In this document: positions 62,671 to 64,000 of the stretch, in pieces
Numbering within the stretch: the first letter of the stretch is position 1
Layout: each line of letters starts with the position of its first letter
Program-made: the position numbers and the translations under genes
From: Butyrivibrio proteoclasticus P6B7
GTDB taxonomy: Bacteria > Bacillota > Clostridia > Lachnospirales > Lachnospiraceae
Direction of reading: 5' to 3'
DNA: 64,000 nt
Assembly: GCF_000622085.1 (NCBI RefSeq)
Contig: NZ_JHWL01000001.1
Span: 290,899 to 354,898, forward strand
The notes under the pieces: model-generated
Database searches by the model: none
What the model was told of the DNA's origin: nothing
What the model saw: the letters and a program-made list of their open reading frames with translations, nothing else

Positions 62671-62708
62671 AGAGTATGTGAGGAATACCTCGGCAAGTAC
62701 TCTGCTCA
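62671..62708 (-). repeat. Related stem-loop, partial copy 4, abutting tRNA-Leu
   Basis: GCAAGTACTCTGCTC (from 62693) is the exact reverse complement of GAGCAGAGTACTTGC just before and within copy 3 (from 62036). Locally AGAGTA pairs with TACTCT, with an inner GAGG/CCTC. Confidence 0.5.
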
Positions 62709-62788
<80 letters not shown>

Positions 62789-62791
62789 GCG

Positions 62792-62830
62792 AAAAGGCGC
62801 TTCATGATTACCATGAAGCGCCTTTTATTA
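62792..62830. terminator. Bidirectional terminator between tRNA cluster and minus-strand gene
   Basis: A perfect 15-bp stem AAAAGGCGCTTCATG (62792-62806) pairs with 62812-62826. A-rich and T-rich ends let it serve both converging transcripts. Confidence 0.88.
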
Positions 62831-62850
62831 TTGTTTGTAGTTTGGGCTAA

Positions 62851-63051
62851 TTAAAGCAGATCTTTAATCAGCTTGTTCTGGAATTCTGAATCAGTGGTGG
62901 CTTTTTTGAGATCGTCCAAACGCCCTTCTTTTAGAAGGATTTCGTTAAGACGGTTTACGGTGTCTTTGCCTATTTCGGTACCAACAAGTTCACCTTTTGT
63001 ATGAGCTTCTTTTAACTCATCAGCCATTAGTTCTTTTAATGCTTCACACAT
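62851..63051 (-). CDS. Small Rpn/transposase-tail-like protein
   Basis: 66 residues on the minus strand, with AAGGAG 8 nt upstream of its ATG. It begins MCEALKELMADELKEAHTKGELVG and ends ATTDSEFQNKLIKDLL. This resembles the C-terminal tail of Rpn-type PD-(D/E)XK proteins (a M-C-E-A-L-x-E-L segment, a charged helix, then R-x-D-D-L-K-K-A). The nuclease domain is missing. It may be a free-standing tail protein or the remnant of a larger gene; a clean start and terminator favour an expressed small gene. It is the only convincing minus-strand gene in the window. Confidence 0.65.
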   Translation of the reverse strand: MCEALKELMADELKEAHTKGELVGTEIGKDTVNRLNEILLKEGRLDDLKKATTDSEFQNKLIKDLL

Positions 63052-63683
63052 AATGGATTCTCCTTTTTGTTCATCTAATTATATCATTTCCCAAAACCAG
63101 TTGTATGTTCGTACGATAAAAAGAGTAGTAATATACTGCAAAATATTTACAATTTTTTTGCAACATTTTGCAACGTTCATCTGTATAGAAATTGAAGAGA
63201 GAAATTGTTGCAAGAAATAAAAGATTTTTGAAAACTGTAGATGTGCATCGTTTCGACATTTGATGGTGATTTTAATAAAAAACTGAAATGATGTATGTGA
63301 AATATCGATTCATTAAATATATCTAAAATATTACATGGATATTTATATAAAACATAGAAAATGGATAAAAGTGAAAAAATGGTATTTACAATTTAAGAAA
63401 TATAAATAATATTATTATCTATAACAGAGTTGGGTGATTTGTAAATCATAAGAAATTTCAAAAATCTGCTAATTATATATTGATGATGTTGGATACTTCA
63501 AAAATGAAGTGTCTAGAGCAATTTTTGCGCTTTTTTGGAATAGAAGTCGGATTTCATATTGAAGACAAATGGGAGAAAACTTGTTTGGTGAAATTGCTTG
63601 GTACTGACCGATGGTCTTTATCATAGATAAAATCGGCTGAATTTTAATCGGCTGAAAAAAGTGTAAAAACGGAGGAAAACAAA
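63052..63683 (+). other. Long AT-rich gene-free leader before the WXG100 gene
   Basis: No coding sequence is supported on either strand. It contains TTTGCAAC repeats near 63160-63175 and a direct repeat of AATCGGCTGAA at 63631-63641 and 63646-63656, just upstream of the ribosome site CGGAGG (63670-63675). No clean promoter can be singled out among many AT-rich candidates. Confidence 0.5.
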
Positions 63684-63974
63684 ATGGCACAAAAGGGTAT
63701 GAATGTCAGCGAAGTTGAGGGATACCTTTCAACACTTTCAGCTGGCGCAACTGATCTTGATCAGCTTACAACAGACGTTAAGAATCTTCAGGGACCACTC
63801 CAGGATTGCTGGGAAGGCGAAGAGGCTGAGGCATGCGTTAACTTCATCGCTGATATCTCATCAAAGATGTCTCAGATGTCTGAGGAAGTTATGAAGATCC
63901 ACAAGTGGGTAGACCAGGTTAAGACAAGCTACGTTGACGCAGCTAACTCTGGTAAGAACGCTTATACAGTTTAA
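63684..63974 (+). CDS. WXG100 (ESAT-6-like) protein
   Basis: 96 residues, all helical: two helices joined by the turn CWEGEEAEA, which supplies the W-x-G motif. Near the C-terminus SYVDAAN is close to, but does not exactly match, the Y-x-x-x-D/E export signal. Such proteins are small dimeric substrates or co-factors of type VII secretion in Firmicutes. It is the first gene after a long leader; the window ends 26 nt later at AAAGGAGAATA, a ribosome site for the next gene, so a type VIIb locus probably continues downstream. CGGAGG lies 8 nt before the ATG. Confidence 0.88.
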   Translation: MAQKGMNVSEVEGYLSTLSAGATDLDQLTTDVKNLQGPLQDCWEGEEAEACVNFIADISSKMSQMSEEVMKIHKWVDQVKTSYVDAANSGKNAYTV

Positions 63975-64000
63975 TCAATAATTATTCGTAAAGGAGAATA

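Overview
The window looks like chromosomal DNA of a Gram-positive anaerobe of the Lachnospiraceae, closest in style to Butyrivibrio, Pseudobutyrivibrio or Roseburia. The reasons are a complete acetyl-CoA to butyryl-CoA operon (thl-crt-hbd-bcd-etfB-etfA), very large wall-associated proteins with InlB-like and MBG/YDG-like repeats, cytoplasmic pectin-oligomer hydrolases, a Firmicute tRNA cluster, long-form HPF and a WXG100 protein. The genus is inference. Almost every gene lies on the + strand; one small gene (62851-63051) is on the minus strand.

Layout. 1-15.8 kb: two tandem paralogous giant surface proteins. Each is followed by a small cytoplasmic-looking protein built from a shared, unnamed module (one copy after the first, two after the second), and a membrane-anchored alpha/beta hydrolase follows. 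15.9-19.7 kb: pectin-oligomer genes (GH28 and GH105) flanking a lipoprotein barnase and its barstar inhibitor. 19.8-31.7 kb: housekeeping and signalling genes, namely an anion permease, M18 aminopeptidase, SseB-like protein, CheX-like/CheY pair, SDR, thioredoxin reductase, NlpC/P60 hydrolase, DUF3298-type lipoprotein and HPF. A DnaA-box cluster lies upstream of hpf. 31.9-38.2 kb: the butyrate operon. Neither a terminal butyryl-CoA:acetate CoA-transferase nor ptb/buk is present here. 38.2-41.1 kb: a periodic CACCGA/TCGGTG region, a PD-(D/E)XK-like protein, a Sel1 microprotein and mtnA. 41.3-46.6 kb: an ECF nickel/cobalt transporter (nikMN-nikQ-nikO), a second thiolase and a c-di-GMP HD-GYP regulator. 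46.7-50.5 kb: a small membrane protein, an LppM-like lipoprotein with a long Q/N-rich tail, tRNA-Arg and a chemoreceptor. 50.8-58.2 kb: a 2472-residue surface pectin methylesterase plus family 9 pectate lyase. 58.3-61.8 kb: an rRNA methyltransferase, a degenerate amidase, rdgB and a YfcE-like phosphodiesterase. 61.8-62.8 kb: seven tRNAs. The window ends with a WXG100 gene, probably the start of a type VII secretion locus.

How the parts fit together. The giant CE8-PL9 enzyme would de-esterify and cut pectin at the cell surface. GH28 and GH105, which have no signal peptides, would finish the imported oligomers in the cytoplasm, and butyryl-CoA formation is a carbon sink. An identical 14-bp cre/LacI-like palindrome precedes both the GH105 gene and the giant pectinase, which suggests one catabolite or LacI-type regulator. 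The three large wall proteins carry a V-[LA]-G-A-x-R motif near their C-terminal membrane anchor and no LPXTG. Non-coding gaps hold several repeat families, including a hairpin element whose copies differ by compensatory changes.

All calls come from reading the sequence. No database search was run.
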